IMG/VR virus record: IMGVR_UViG_3300006920_000313
Coordinates: 1-21,331 of that record
DNA length: 21,331 nt
Direction: 5' to 3' (one strand)
Source: a virus
Shown here: positions 1-6,383 of the stretch, piece by piece
Numbering within the stretch: the first letter of the stretch is position 1
Layout: the number at the start of each line of letters is the position of its first letter
Position numbers and translations under genes: made by a program
Notes under the pieces: model-generated
Told to the model about the DNA's origin: nothing
The model's database searches: none
What the model saw: only the letters and a program-made list of their open reading frames with translations

Positions 1-20
1 CCTATAAAAATTAATAAATT

Positions 21-236
21 ATGAAATTAGAACAAAAATTTGCAGAAATTTTAACATTTACAGAAATAGAAGGTTGTTATGAACAGTGTATTGATTGTGT
101 AAAAATATCAGAAGAATTCGCTATTGATTTTTTAGATTGGATATTTAGTAAAGATGTGACAATAATTAAAGATAAAAATATCTATACAAGAAAAGAACTT
201 TTAGAAATTTACAAAAATGAAAATAGCAAGACCTAA
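21..236 (+). CDS. Small acidic phage protein of unknown function
   Basis: A 71-aa protein starting at an ATG near the window edge. I do not recognise a named family. It is rich in Glu, Lys and Ile and contains a pattern (residues about 33-66) of the kind seen in many small flavobacterial phage early proteins: an 'AIDFLDWI' segment, then a short variable stretch, then 'YTRKELLEIYK'. No signal peptide or membrane segment is visible. It is first of three small plus-strand genes and overlaps the next one by 20 nt, which suggests co-transcription. The promoter would lie at or beyond the left edge. That it is a gene is fairly likely; its function is unknown. Confidence 0.6.
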   Translation: MKLEQKFAEILTFTEIEGCYEQCIDCVKISEEFAIDFLDWIFSKDVTIIKDKNIYTRKELLEIYKNENSKT

Positions 237-378
237 AACAGAAAGTTACTTTAATTATTTGGAAGGAGATTGCGGAAAGCCTATAAAATATTATTATAAA
301 AAAGGATTTTGGAAAAGATACGGACGCAAAAAATTCTTTCGTAATATTTTTAAACGCTCCAACCAAGCTGGAATATAA
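217..378 (+). CDS. Very small basic protein, hypothetical (53 aa)
   Basis: An ATG-to-TAA reading frame of 53 codons that starts inside the 3' end of the preceding plus-strand gene. The product is strongly basic and aromatic: 'KYYYKKGFWKRYGRKKFF' lies at about residues 24-41, followed by more Lys/Arg. This fits a small nucleic-acid- or membrane-surface-binding phage peptide, but no family is recognised. A 66-codon frame on the opposite strand covers the same bases; the plus-strand frame is preferred because it overlaps and continues the direction of its neighbours. The call is based on context only. Confidence 0.45.
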   Translation: MKIARPKTESYFNYLEGDCGKPIKYYYKKGFWKRYGRKKFFRNIFKRSNQAGI

Positions 379-409
379 CTACTCAATAATATCACGCTAA
401 TTGTCAAAA

Positions 410-691
410 ATGAACTATATCAACAACTCAAAGATAAATGTATTTTCAATTTACAAAAATTATCCATTTATAGTAAAAGATGAATACGGAGAATTATATC
501 AGTTGCAACACTTCAAAGGAGAGCGTACAAGATCATTAAAAAAGTTGGTAGTTAGTAATGGTAGGGTAAGAATAGAGTCAAAGTGGGTTAAATTATCCAC
601 TTTGACTAATTTAGAAATAGTAATTAATAGTATAAAAACTTTTGAGCCAAAATTAACAAAACAAGATTTAATTGAATCTATGGCTTTTTAG
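410..691 (+). CDS. Hypothetical phage protein (93 aa)
   Basis: The start chosen is the ATG at 410; an in-frame TTG at 401 (96 aa) is also possible, because a TAA stop lies directly upstream of it. The protein is basic. Its middle part 'YGELYQLQHFKGERTRSLKKL' splits into a 'DEYGELYQL' segment and a basic stretch, followed by 'LSTLTNLEIV'. This resembles small flavobacterial phage proteins of unknown role. No signal peptide or membrane segment is present. Its last 24 nt overlap the 3' end of the convergent minus-strand spanin-like gene, so transcripts from the two strands would be complementary there. The role is unknown. Confidence 0.55.
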   Translation: MNYINNSKINVFSIYKNYPFIVKDEYGELYQLQHFKGERTRSLKKLVVSNGRVRIESKWVKLSTLTNLEIVINSIKTFEPKLTKQDLIESMAF

Positions 692-1114
692 GTAGAACAA
701 AATAAAAAAAAACAAACACAATATAAAAAATAAGCCTAAATATAAATAAGTGTTATTTTTCCGCTCAACTATTTTAGTTTTTTCAATCGTTATGGTCTTA
801 ACTATATTAGCATATTTCCAATTTATAACCTCTTTGTATTTAGTATTTGAAACAATAACATTTACATACTCTTTACCATCTACTAAATATGGCTTAGAGT
901 TATCAAAAGGAGTGAATGTTATGTTACTACCTAAAACTATTTTCGATCCGTTAGAATAGGTATTATTAACGTTTATCTGTTCTTTAGACTGAATATCTGT
1001 GTTACGTGTACCGCCACAGCTAGCGATTAATAAAGCTACTAGAATTATCGCTATTTTTGAAAAGCCATTTACTGATAAAGTCCCAAATTTTTTCCATGAT
1101 GATAGTTTTTTCAT
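668..1114 (-). CDS. Lipoprotein with C-terminal membrane anchor, candidate u-spanin
   Basis: A 148-aa protein starting at the ATG at 1114; a longer TTG start at 1126 adds four residues and is less likely. It has an N-terminal signal with a hydrophobic stretch ending in the lipobox I-A-S-C (Cys33), about 90 residues of hydrophilic, probably extended sequence, then a strongly hydrophobic segment (about residues 123-142), ending in basic residues (K, H, R). An outer-membrane lipid anchor plus an inner-membrane C-terminal segment is the defining architecture of unimolecular spanins such as phage T1 gp11, which fuse the inner and outer membranes at the last step of lysis. It lies 13 nt downstream of the endolysin gene, where a spanin is expected. 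No sequence homology to T1 is claimed. An unrelated phage lipoprotein is the main alternative. Confidence 0.8.
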   Translation of the reverse strand: MKKLSSWKKFGTLSVNGFSKIAIILVALLIASCGGTRNTDIQSKEQINVNNTYSNGSKIVLGSNITFTPFDNSKPYLVDGKEYVNVIVSNTKYKEVINWKYANIVKTITIEKTKIVERKNNTYLYLGLFFILCLFFFILFYLKSHRFN

Positions 1115-1127
1115 AGTATATTGCAAA

Positions 1128-1562
1128 TTATATGCTAAAATATTGAGCTACCTCTGATTTTCTCCTGCCTATAAGCTCTTTATTTTTAGTCCACATCATA
1201 AAAGCATTTGCAATAGTTGGATCGTTAGGATTTATATTTACACGTCTTAAAACAGTGCTGGTTCTAAATCCATTAATACCGATGTTGTAGGCTAGAGATA
1301 CAAGAGCATTAAATTGATTTTGGTTAACTTTTACTTTTAATAATGCGAAAACATCCTTTGCGAAATTATCACTTACTACCTTTCCTAATTTATAGGCTTC
1401 ACGAATAGATAACGGTTTATCCTTCATCGTGACTCTTTTACCATCCAAATAAAAAGTATTACCCATTGCTATAGTAGGTATTCCTTGAGTATCTAAATAA
1501 GGCTTTAATCTTAAACCTTCTCTTTCGTGTAATGCGTTGTATCCTTTATCGTCTAATCTCAT
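1128..1562 (-). CDS. Endolysin, GH24-family (T4/P21-type) lysozyme
   Basis: A 144-aa muramidase that cleaves the beta-1,4 bond between MurNAc and GlcNAc in peptidoglycan. The GH24 catalytic pattern E-x8-D-x5-T is exact: Glu15, Asp24 and Thr30, in 'HEREGLRLKPYLD' and 'TQGIPTIAMG'. Further family features follow: the 'NQNQFNALVSLAYNIG' segment, with 'F..ST.LR..N' after it. Length is normal for the family. There is no N-terminal membrane or signal-anchor segment, so it should accumulate in the cytoplasm and need a holin for release. The ATG at 1562 is preferred over an in-frame TTG at 1583, because it falls 4 nt after the stop of the upstream cupin gene, whereas TTG would overlap it. Confidence 0.95.
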   Translation of the reverse strand: MRLDDKGYNALHEREGLRLKPYLDTQGIPTIAMGNTFYLDGKRVTMKDKPLSIREAYKLGKVVSDNFAKDVFALLKVKVNQNQFNALVSLAYNIGINGFRTSTVLRRVNINPNDPTIANAFMMWTKNKELIGRRKSEVAQYFSI

Positions 1563-1566
1563 ATTT

Positions 1567-1980
1567 CTATTCTTTAAATTCAATTTCTAAACCGTTCATT
1601 TTAGGAGTGAAAGTAGCTAGTAATGTACTGTCTTTTTTAAACTTTACAATATGCTCAACTCCTTTATCTATAAAAAAACTTTCTCCTCTGTTATAAATCT
1701 TTATTCCTTTAGGTGTTATTAATTCAACTTCACCATCTAAAACAAAAGTTAATTCATCGCTAAATAAGTGGTAATGCTTAGATACTTCACTATCTTTTAT
1801 ACCTTTAAATATTAAATTAGTAGAGTCTAATTTTAAATCTAAACCTACCCATTGATTATCTGATTCTAAAAAATTACTCCAAACTTTAGGAATGTTTTTT
1901 ATATCATTTACCTCAATACCATCCTCTAATATCAATCTTGCATTTGCTTTAAAAATATTTAATATATCTTTAGCGTCCAT
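1567..1980 (-). CDS. Cupin-fold protein in the lysis cassette
   Basis: A 137-aa single-domain cupin. The first cupin motif is complete: His69-x-His71, Glu76 and Gly83, in 'KHYHLFSDELTFVLDGEVEL'. The second motif has Gly99 and His110 in 'GESFFIDKGVEH'. The three His and one Glu are the usual metal ligands, so a divalent metal site is expected. Cupins include enzymes, isomerases and small-molecule sensors, and sequence alone does not tell which this is. There is no signal peptide, so it should be cytoplasmic. It overlaps the upstream coiled-coil gene by 11 nt and ends 4 nt before the endolysin start, so it is translated as part of the lysis group. No role of cupins in lysis is known to me. Confidence 0.85.
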   Translation of the reverse strand: MDAKDILNIFKANARLILEDGIEVNDIKNIPKVWSNFLESDNQWVGLDLKLDSTNLIFKGIKDSEVSKHYHLFSDELTFVLDGEVELITPKGIKIYNRGESFFIDKGVEHIVKFKKDSTLLATFTPKMNGLEIEFKE

Positions 1981-2353
1981 TATGTACCTCCTTTTTTAAC
2001 TTGTCGTGATCTATTTTTAACCTCTCGTATTTACGCTCTAATTCATCGTATTTTTTTGATAATTCGTTGTATAAACGCTCCCAATTTTGTGAAACCTCAA
2101 CCTCTTTAGTATAAGCTAAAGACATTTGATTAAATTGGTTTTGAATATCTAAATTACTTTGTTTTACCCTTGCTAACTCTTCAATAACTTCGTTCATTCT
2201 ATCTTTATACTGAGTCAAAAAAGAGGTGTACATCTCACTCATAGCCTTAACGCTATCTGTATTGTTTTTTTGTCGTCCTCCAAAATACCAAGCCGAAGGA
2301 ATACCAACTAAACCGAGTAATGCAATAAATAAATTAAGTAAGTGTTCCGACAT
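1970..2353 (-). CDS. Membrane-anchored coiled-coil protein
   Basis: A 127-aa protein with one N-terminal hydrophobic segment (about residues 5-24) followed by about 85 residues of charged heptad-type sequence (about 40-125, with repeated K/E/L/Y/D patterns such as 'LSKKYDELERKYERLKIDHD'). It is probably a single-pass inner-membrane protein with a long helical coil. The layout resembles Rz-like i-spanins or accessory lysis proteins. However, the flank after the membrane segment is basic (GGRQK) and the N-terminus acidic, so the positive-inside rule suggests the coil faces the cytoplasm, unlike Rz. The gene overlaps both its neighbours (20 nt upstream, 11 nt downstream), typical of a translationally coupled lysis cassette. 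Confidence 0.8.
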   Translation of the reverse strand: MSEHLLNLFIALLGLVGIPSAWYFGGRQKNNTDSVKAMSEMYTSFLTQYKDRMNEVIEELARVKQSNLDIQNQFNQMSLAYTKEVEVSQNWERLYNELSKKYDELERKYERLKIDHDKLKKEVHNGR

Positions 2354-2669
2354 TCTTTTTTATGATTGATAACCAAACGGTTACTATTAATATTAACGTA
2401 TAAACTACATAATACAATTCTATACTCAAAAATGATTTAATTAAAAACAATTGAAGGAAAGAAACAATGTATAATACAAATATAATATTTTTTGTAAGAT
2501 AGTATTTGATATTTACGCAAAAATGTATTATAAAAAACACTATAAAAATAGTATCTAAGTCATTTAATTCTTTGTAATTGTAATAGTAAAAATCTGAATA
2601 GTAGATTAACGACAAAAAAACCCGCCATGTTACAATAAGTAAAGGCGGGAATGTTTTTAAATTAATCAT
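2334..2669 (-). CDS. Multi-pass membrane protein of unknown function
   Basis: A 111-aa very hydrophobic protein, rich in Ile, Leu, Phe and Tyr, with about four candidate membrane segments (about residues 10-25, 39-55, 61-77 and 86-103). Its ATG overlaps the stop of the holin-like gene as ATGA, which suggests translational coupling and supports the start. It could be a second holin, an antiholin or an unrelated membrane protein; no family is recognised. A strong intrinsic-terminator-like hairpin lies in codons 7-19, so the gene and everything after it may be expressed only by readthrough. No other Met codon exists in the frame, so a downstream ATG start is not available. Confidence 0.6.
   Translation of the reverse strand: MINLKTFPPLLIVTWRVFLSLIYYSDFYYYNYKELNDLDTIFIVFFIIHFCVNIKYYLTKNIIFVLYIVSFLQLFLIKSFLSIELYYVVYTLILIVTVWLSIIKKNVGTLT
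2614..2649 (-). terminator. Intrinsic terminator-like hairpin inside a coding sequence
   Basis: On the minus strand CCCGCC (2644-2649) pairs with GGCGGG (2621-2626). A short inner TTAC/GTAA pairing partly closes the 17-nt loop, and seven T residues follow directly (2614-2620). The GC-only stem stands out in this AT-rich sequence. It lies about 20-55 nt downstream of the ATG of the gene that follows the holin, so it would terminate or attenuate transcription between holin and endolysin. Confidence 0.7.
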
Positions 2670-2929
2670 TTCTTTGGTCTTGGTGGTGGTTCAGGTAGCC
2701 CTAAATCATCCGAAACTATTTTTTGTGTGCTAGGAGCAGTAAAAAAGTTTTTAGTTAAATACCCTAACGCTCCAGCAATAGCAGCCATAAAAATAGATTT
2801 CCATTCAAACACTAATACACCTGCATCTAGTGACTGCTGAACAATTACGAATACGGGTGTAAGTATTGCAACTACTAGCCCTTTAAGAGCGTCCTTCCAA
2901 CCTAAACTTAAAAAATTTGAATCCTTCAT
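2666..2929 (-). CDS. Holin-like protein with two membrane segments
   Basis: An 87-aa protein with two hydrophobic segments (about residues 15-31 and 43-60), a short charged N-terminus containing 'GWKDALKG', and a polar, proline-rich tail ending in basic residues. This pattern ('WKD..KG' plus two membrane spans plus 'YLTKNFFT') is common in holin-type proteins of Bacteroidetes phages. Holins oligomerise in the inner membrane and release the cytoplasmic endolysin. Its place upstream of a non-secreted GH24 endolysin supports the call. The start is ATG, 7 nt after the stop of the preceding gene. The functional assignment comes from architecture and context and is not proven. Confidence 0.8.
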   Translation of the reverse strand: MKDSNFLSLGWKDALKGLVVAILTPVFVIVQQSLDAGVLVFEWKSIFMAAIAGALGYLTKNFFTAPSTQKIVSDDLGLPEPPPRPKK

Positions 2930-2936
2930 TTGTTAT

Positions 2937-3233
2937 TTATTTACGTGTTAATTTTAATTTTAATAGTGCTAAATCTTCGATGTACTTATTTGTTTCGCCC
3001 CAGTTAGCAAATTCCTTTTCTGTTAGTTGTAAATTACCCTCATCTATTTTAAGCTTTTTAGCGTCGAAAATAGAGTAATACAGTTGACAAGTCTTGTCTG
3101 TAGTTTTGAATGTTAAAACCGATACAGAAACGCTATCTGCGACTTTGTTTATCCCTATAGTTACGGGTGTTATCTTTTGAGCCTTTGCTCCTATTGATGC
3201 TAAAATAATAGCTGTAAAAATTAGTTTTTTCAT
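2937..3233 (-). CDS. Small secreted or periplasmic protein
   Basis: The ATG at 3233 gives a 98-aa precursor with a clear Sec signal peptide: two Lys, a hydrophobic core, and a likely cut after Ala18 in 'IGAKAQ' with Gln as the first mature residue, as is usual in Bacteroidetes. A longer frame starting at 3275 would overlap the fibre gene and hide the signal peptide, so it is rejected. The mature part of about 80 residues looks beta-rich first ('DSVSVSVLTFKTTD') and helical and charged at the end. It has one Cys and no lipobox. Together with the preceding fibre it forms a pair of exported products between the tail and lysis genes. Function unknown. Confidence 0.8.
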   Translation of the reverse strand: MKKLIFTAIILASIGAKAQKITPVTIGINKVADSVSVSVLTFKTTDKTCQLYYSIFDAKKLKIDEGNLQLTEKEFANWGETNKYIEDLALLKLKLTRK

Positions 3234-3244
3234 TGTGTTTATAT

Positions 3245-6200
3245 TTACCAAGTTGTTAATGCCGATCTTACCCATGTATTAGTTGCAGTACATACATAAA
3301 TATGTGTAGATGTCACTCTTATCTCTCCCGTTGTTCCTGTAGCTGTTGCGCTTGCTGGTGCAGTGTTTAAAGCGGTCAAGTTATATTGTGCAGATGAAAT
3401 AATACCTAAGTCGCTTATTTTCGCTACTTCTGTCCCATTTCTCAAAACCGATAAAGGTGTTGAAGTATCAACTACCCCGTTTACAGCTAGTTTATTAGAT
3501 AAAACTAACATGTTTGATACTGTTGGATTATTTTGAGCTGGTTCTATTTTAATACCTACTGTGTTAGCCCCGAATGGTTCTGCTAGTAAACCTGTAGCGC
3601 CTGATACATTAGGCTTTACTATTAATCCAGCTTGTGACGCAGAATTATTAGTTACTCTAATTACGGCACTAGTAGCATCACTTGCGTTTGTTACAAATAA
3701 TCCTGATGGGTTAGCTAAAGAATTAGTGAAAGACTTAGCTCCCGATACAGTCTGATTTCCTGTAAGCAATACCGCATTTGCAGGACTAGCAAAAGTACTA
3801 TAAGGTACACTCTCAACTGCTTTTGTAGTTGCGTTATACGTTAATAACGGTGGCGTACCGCTTGAAGTTGTTGGTGTTGTTGTTATTGCTAAACTTCCAA
3901 CTTTTGCTGAGCCGTTAACGTTTAATAAAGTGCCATCATCTGTAGTCGTATTTATTAAAAAATTACCGCCTGTAGTAAGTCTTGCACGCTCTGTTGCACC
4001 CGTCAAAAAAACTAAATTACTTAAAGTTCTAATCATAAAATTATTACCTCCTCCAAAGAAGAAAGGTGTACCTATATTACCTATCTCTGTTCCATTTTGT
4101 AAAAAAGAAAAGTAATTAAGTGCAGAATCATAACTTAGAGTACCGTTATTTTGGCTTAAAGAAGAGTTTATAAAATTACCTGTAGCATTTGTAATAGGTA
4201 TATTGTTTTGAGTAGATGAATTGCTAGGCTTAGTATTTAGCTGATTTAAAGTAACCGCATTATTCCCACTTATCCCATTACTTATAGATAGTGTACCATT
4301 TATTTGAACTTTATCTGTATTATTGTCTATATCTGTTCCAAATCCATAACGACCATCTATAGCATTGAAGTAAGAAAATCCTCCACCGAAACCGCTTCCG
4401 TTAGCTCTTATCCTAACAGTAGGAACTCCGCCCGTTAAGCCGTAATTATATAAATCTATTTTTCCGTGATTAACACCTTTGAAACCATCAAAAACAGCAT
4501 ATCCCTCAGCTGCAGTATCACCTCCTATCTTAACTTTGTCGTCAATATATATGTTATTAAAATTATCTGAAAATTTAGCTTGTTTTGGCGATATAATACC
4601 ATTAGCAACAACACTAGAAACCAATTGATGACCCGCATCGTTTGGGTGTAATCCATCAGGTAGATAAGAAGCCTGCCCATTTATCCCGCTATTTGCATAA
4701 GTATCTATTACTGGAATAGATAAAGCATTAGCAATAGCTATCTCGACATCTACAAAGTGTCTTAACTTCAACGCACCACTCCAAGCTGTCGAAGTTTGTA
4801 ACGGCGTTAAAACTATTATTTTTGCAGTTGGGTACTTATTTTTAATTGTTTCTAAATTATATCTAAAAGCCTCTGCAAATGATAAAGTTTGATCTAAACT
4901 TGCGAAAGATTTAGCTAAAACAGCATTAACATCTCCTATAGTATTATCTATATCCCAATCGTTCACACCTGCCATTATTGTAACCAATGTAGCCGTTGCA
5001 GGTGCGCTTGCTATTGTGCTACTTAGTGTTGTACGGCTAGGACTGGGTTTTACAGTTAAAGCTGAAACTCCTTTATTGGTAAAAGCTCTAAAATTGAAAC
5101 GGGTATTTAAAAGTGTAGCGTAACTTGTTAAACCTCCTGTTGAGCCTACACCGTAAGTGATTGAATCACCAAAAGCAACGTAATCTGTAGTTGTTGGGTC
5201 TATAGTATTACTTAAGTTTTTGATAGCGACTAAAGACGCTTTCTCCGCTACGGTTAAGTGTTGATAGTCTCCCGTATTTAAGCCCCCTAATTCGTTGTGA
5301 TCAGGGATAACTCCCGCAGCGAATTCTGTATTAAAAGGGCTAGCGATGTTTAATACCGTATCGTCTTTTTTCACGATTACCCTACCAACTATTACGCCTA
5401 ATTGTTGAAGCTCTACGGGTAATACAGCGGGTCTTGGCGCTGCTTGTGCCAAACTTAAGCTATTGTACTCCGTAGTGCCTAATAGCACGTATAATTTGCT
5501 AGGGCTATTAACTAAAGTGTAGACAAAATCTGTTCTATATTTATTCGTGCCTAAAGTTGTTAAAACTCCCGAATTACTATACTGAGTGTTATTAATATTC
5601 GTTAAGCCTGCCGTTCTTATCCACGTACCTCCACTATTTTGATAGGCTTGTGTAAACGTACTACCGGTATTAGTATTGAAGGCTGGAACGTCTAAACGAA
5701 TAAGCCCTGAGTAAGTGATACCTGCTGTAGTTGCTATCTTTAAAGATGCTGGCGTACTAATGACTAAACCCGTTTCTCGTTTAATAGATTCCGTAAATAA
5801 ATATCTAGTTCGTAACTTTGCATTTGGGTCTGAATTACTACCAACTAGCGAGATATAATGTACCGTAGTGCCTACTCTAGCTGCTACTATCGCAATACTA
5901 TTAGTTTGCGTGTCAATTCCCGTTCCCGTAGTGTTTAATACCAAACTAGGTGAGCCACCGTTATAGCTAACCGTTACATAGTTAGTGATTCCATCGACTA
6001 AAGGGATGTTATTATAAGCTGCTAAAGGATACTTAATAATAGGCGCATACTGATCATTTGTTGCCCTTAAATAAGCTATACCACTTGAAACATTTATTGT
6101 TCCGTTGCCGTTATCCGTAACAGTGAAACCGCTAAATGCACCAGCTGAAATAGTAGTTTTTAAATCTAAGGCGTTCGTTGTTGCTGTTGGGGTGGGTAAA

Positions 6201-6379
6201 TTGCTAGGTATTACTTTACCATAAGTACCATCAGCACCCTCAGTAACTAAGTTAATAGGATCTGTTATAGTTGCACTTCCTGTATTTCTAATCCCGTTTG
6301 CAAATTTAGTTTCTTTTCCCGTACTTACTTGTGCGTAAGTCGAAACCGTTACTAATAATAAAAAAAGTATTTTCTTCAT
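3245..6379 (-). CDS. Tail fibre/spike-like protein with SGNH (GDSL) esterase domain and signal peptide
   Basis: A 1044-aa multidomain protein. Residues 1-17 form a signal peptide ('MKKILFLLLVTVSTYAQ', cut near A16|Q17), unusual for a virion protein. Residues about 18-380 are beta-rich, fibre-like sequence; 'HNELGGLNTGDYQHLT' (361-376) is a segment typical of phage fibres. About 398-600 is an SGNH hydrolase: block I GDS with Ser406, a Gly at 437 (block II), block III GVND with Asn473, and block V 'DGLHPN' with Asp575 and His578, so the catalytic set is complete. The rest is Thr/Ser/Asn-rich with 'NFLINTTTDDGTLLNVNG', seen in Bacteroidetes phage fibre tails. The esterase would probably remove acetyl or similar groups from host surface polysaccharide. 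It starts 4 nt after the small fibre gene. Confidence 0.93.
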   Translation of the reverse strand: MKKILFLLLVTVSTYAQVSTGKETKFANGIRNTGSATITDPINLVTEGADGTYGKVIPSNLPTPTATTNALDLKTTISAGAFSGFTVTDNGNGTINVSSGIAYLRATNDQYAPIIKYPLAAYNNIPLVDGITNYVTVSYNGGSPSLVLNTTGTGIDTQTNSIAIVAARVGTTVHYISLVGSNSDPNAKLRTRYLFTESIKRETGLVISTPASLKIATTAGITYSGLIRLDVPAFNTNTGSTFTQAYQNSGGTWIRTAGLTNINNTQYSNSGVLTTLGTNKYRTDFVYTLVNSPSKLYVLLGTTEYNSLSLAQAAPRPAVLPVELQQLGVIVGRVIVKKDDTVLNIASPFNTEFAAGVIPDHNELGGLNTGDYQHLTVAEKASLVAIKNLSNTIDPTTTDYVAFGDSITYGVGSTGGLTSYATLLNTRFNFRAFTNKGVSALTVKPSPSRTTLSSTIASAPATATLVTIMAGVNDWDIDNTIGDVNAVLAKSFASLDQTLSFAEAFRYNLETIKNKYPTAKIIVLTPLQTSTAWSGALKLRHFVDVEIAIANALSIPVIDTYANSGINGQASYLPDGLHPNDAGHQLVSSVVANGIISPKQAKFSDNFNNIYIDDKVKIGGDTAAEGYAVFDGFKGVNHGKIDLYNYGLTGGVPTVRIRANGSGFGGGFSYFNAIDGRYGFGTDIDNNTDKVQINGTLSISNGISGNNAVTLNQLNTKPSNSSTQNNIPITNATGNFINSSLSQNNGTLSYDSALNYFSFLQNGTEIGNIGTPFFFGGGNNFMIRTLSNLVFLTGATERARLTTGGNFLINTTTDDGTLLNVNGSAKVGSLAITTTPTTSSGTPPLLTYNATTKAVESVPYSTFASPANAVLLTGNQTVSGAKSFTNSLANPSGLFVTNASDATSAVIRVTNNSASQAGLIVKPNVSGATGLLAEPFGANTVGIKIEPAQNNPTVSNMLVLSNKLAVNGVVDTSTPLSVLRNGTEVAKISDLGIISSAQYNLTALNTAPASATATGTTGEIRVTSTHIYVCTATNTWVRSALTTW

Positions 6380-6383
6380 GTGT

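Noticed and set aside
166-366. Minus-strand 66-codon frame at the left edge
   Set aside because: Overlaps the two plus-strand small genes entirely; its Phe/Ile-rich product is what the complement of a Lys/Asn-rich coding region gives.
750-959. Plus-strand frame over the spanin-like gene
   Set aside because: Shadow of the minus-strand gene, which has a clear lipobox and membrane segment; the plus frame has no sensible protein features or context.
1560-1583. TTG start for the endolysin (seven extra residues)
   Set aside because: It would overlap the cupin gene by 17 nt, while an ATG 4 nt after the cupin stop gives a normal GH24 N-terminus.
3234-3275. Longer start for the small secreted protein
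   Set aside because: It would run into the fibre gene and bury the signal peptide; the ATG at 3233 gives a proper one.
3561-4115. Two plus-strand frames inside the large fibre gene
   Set aside because: Both lie wholly inside a well-supported 1044-aa gene and look like low-complexity complements of it.
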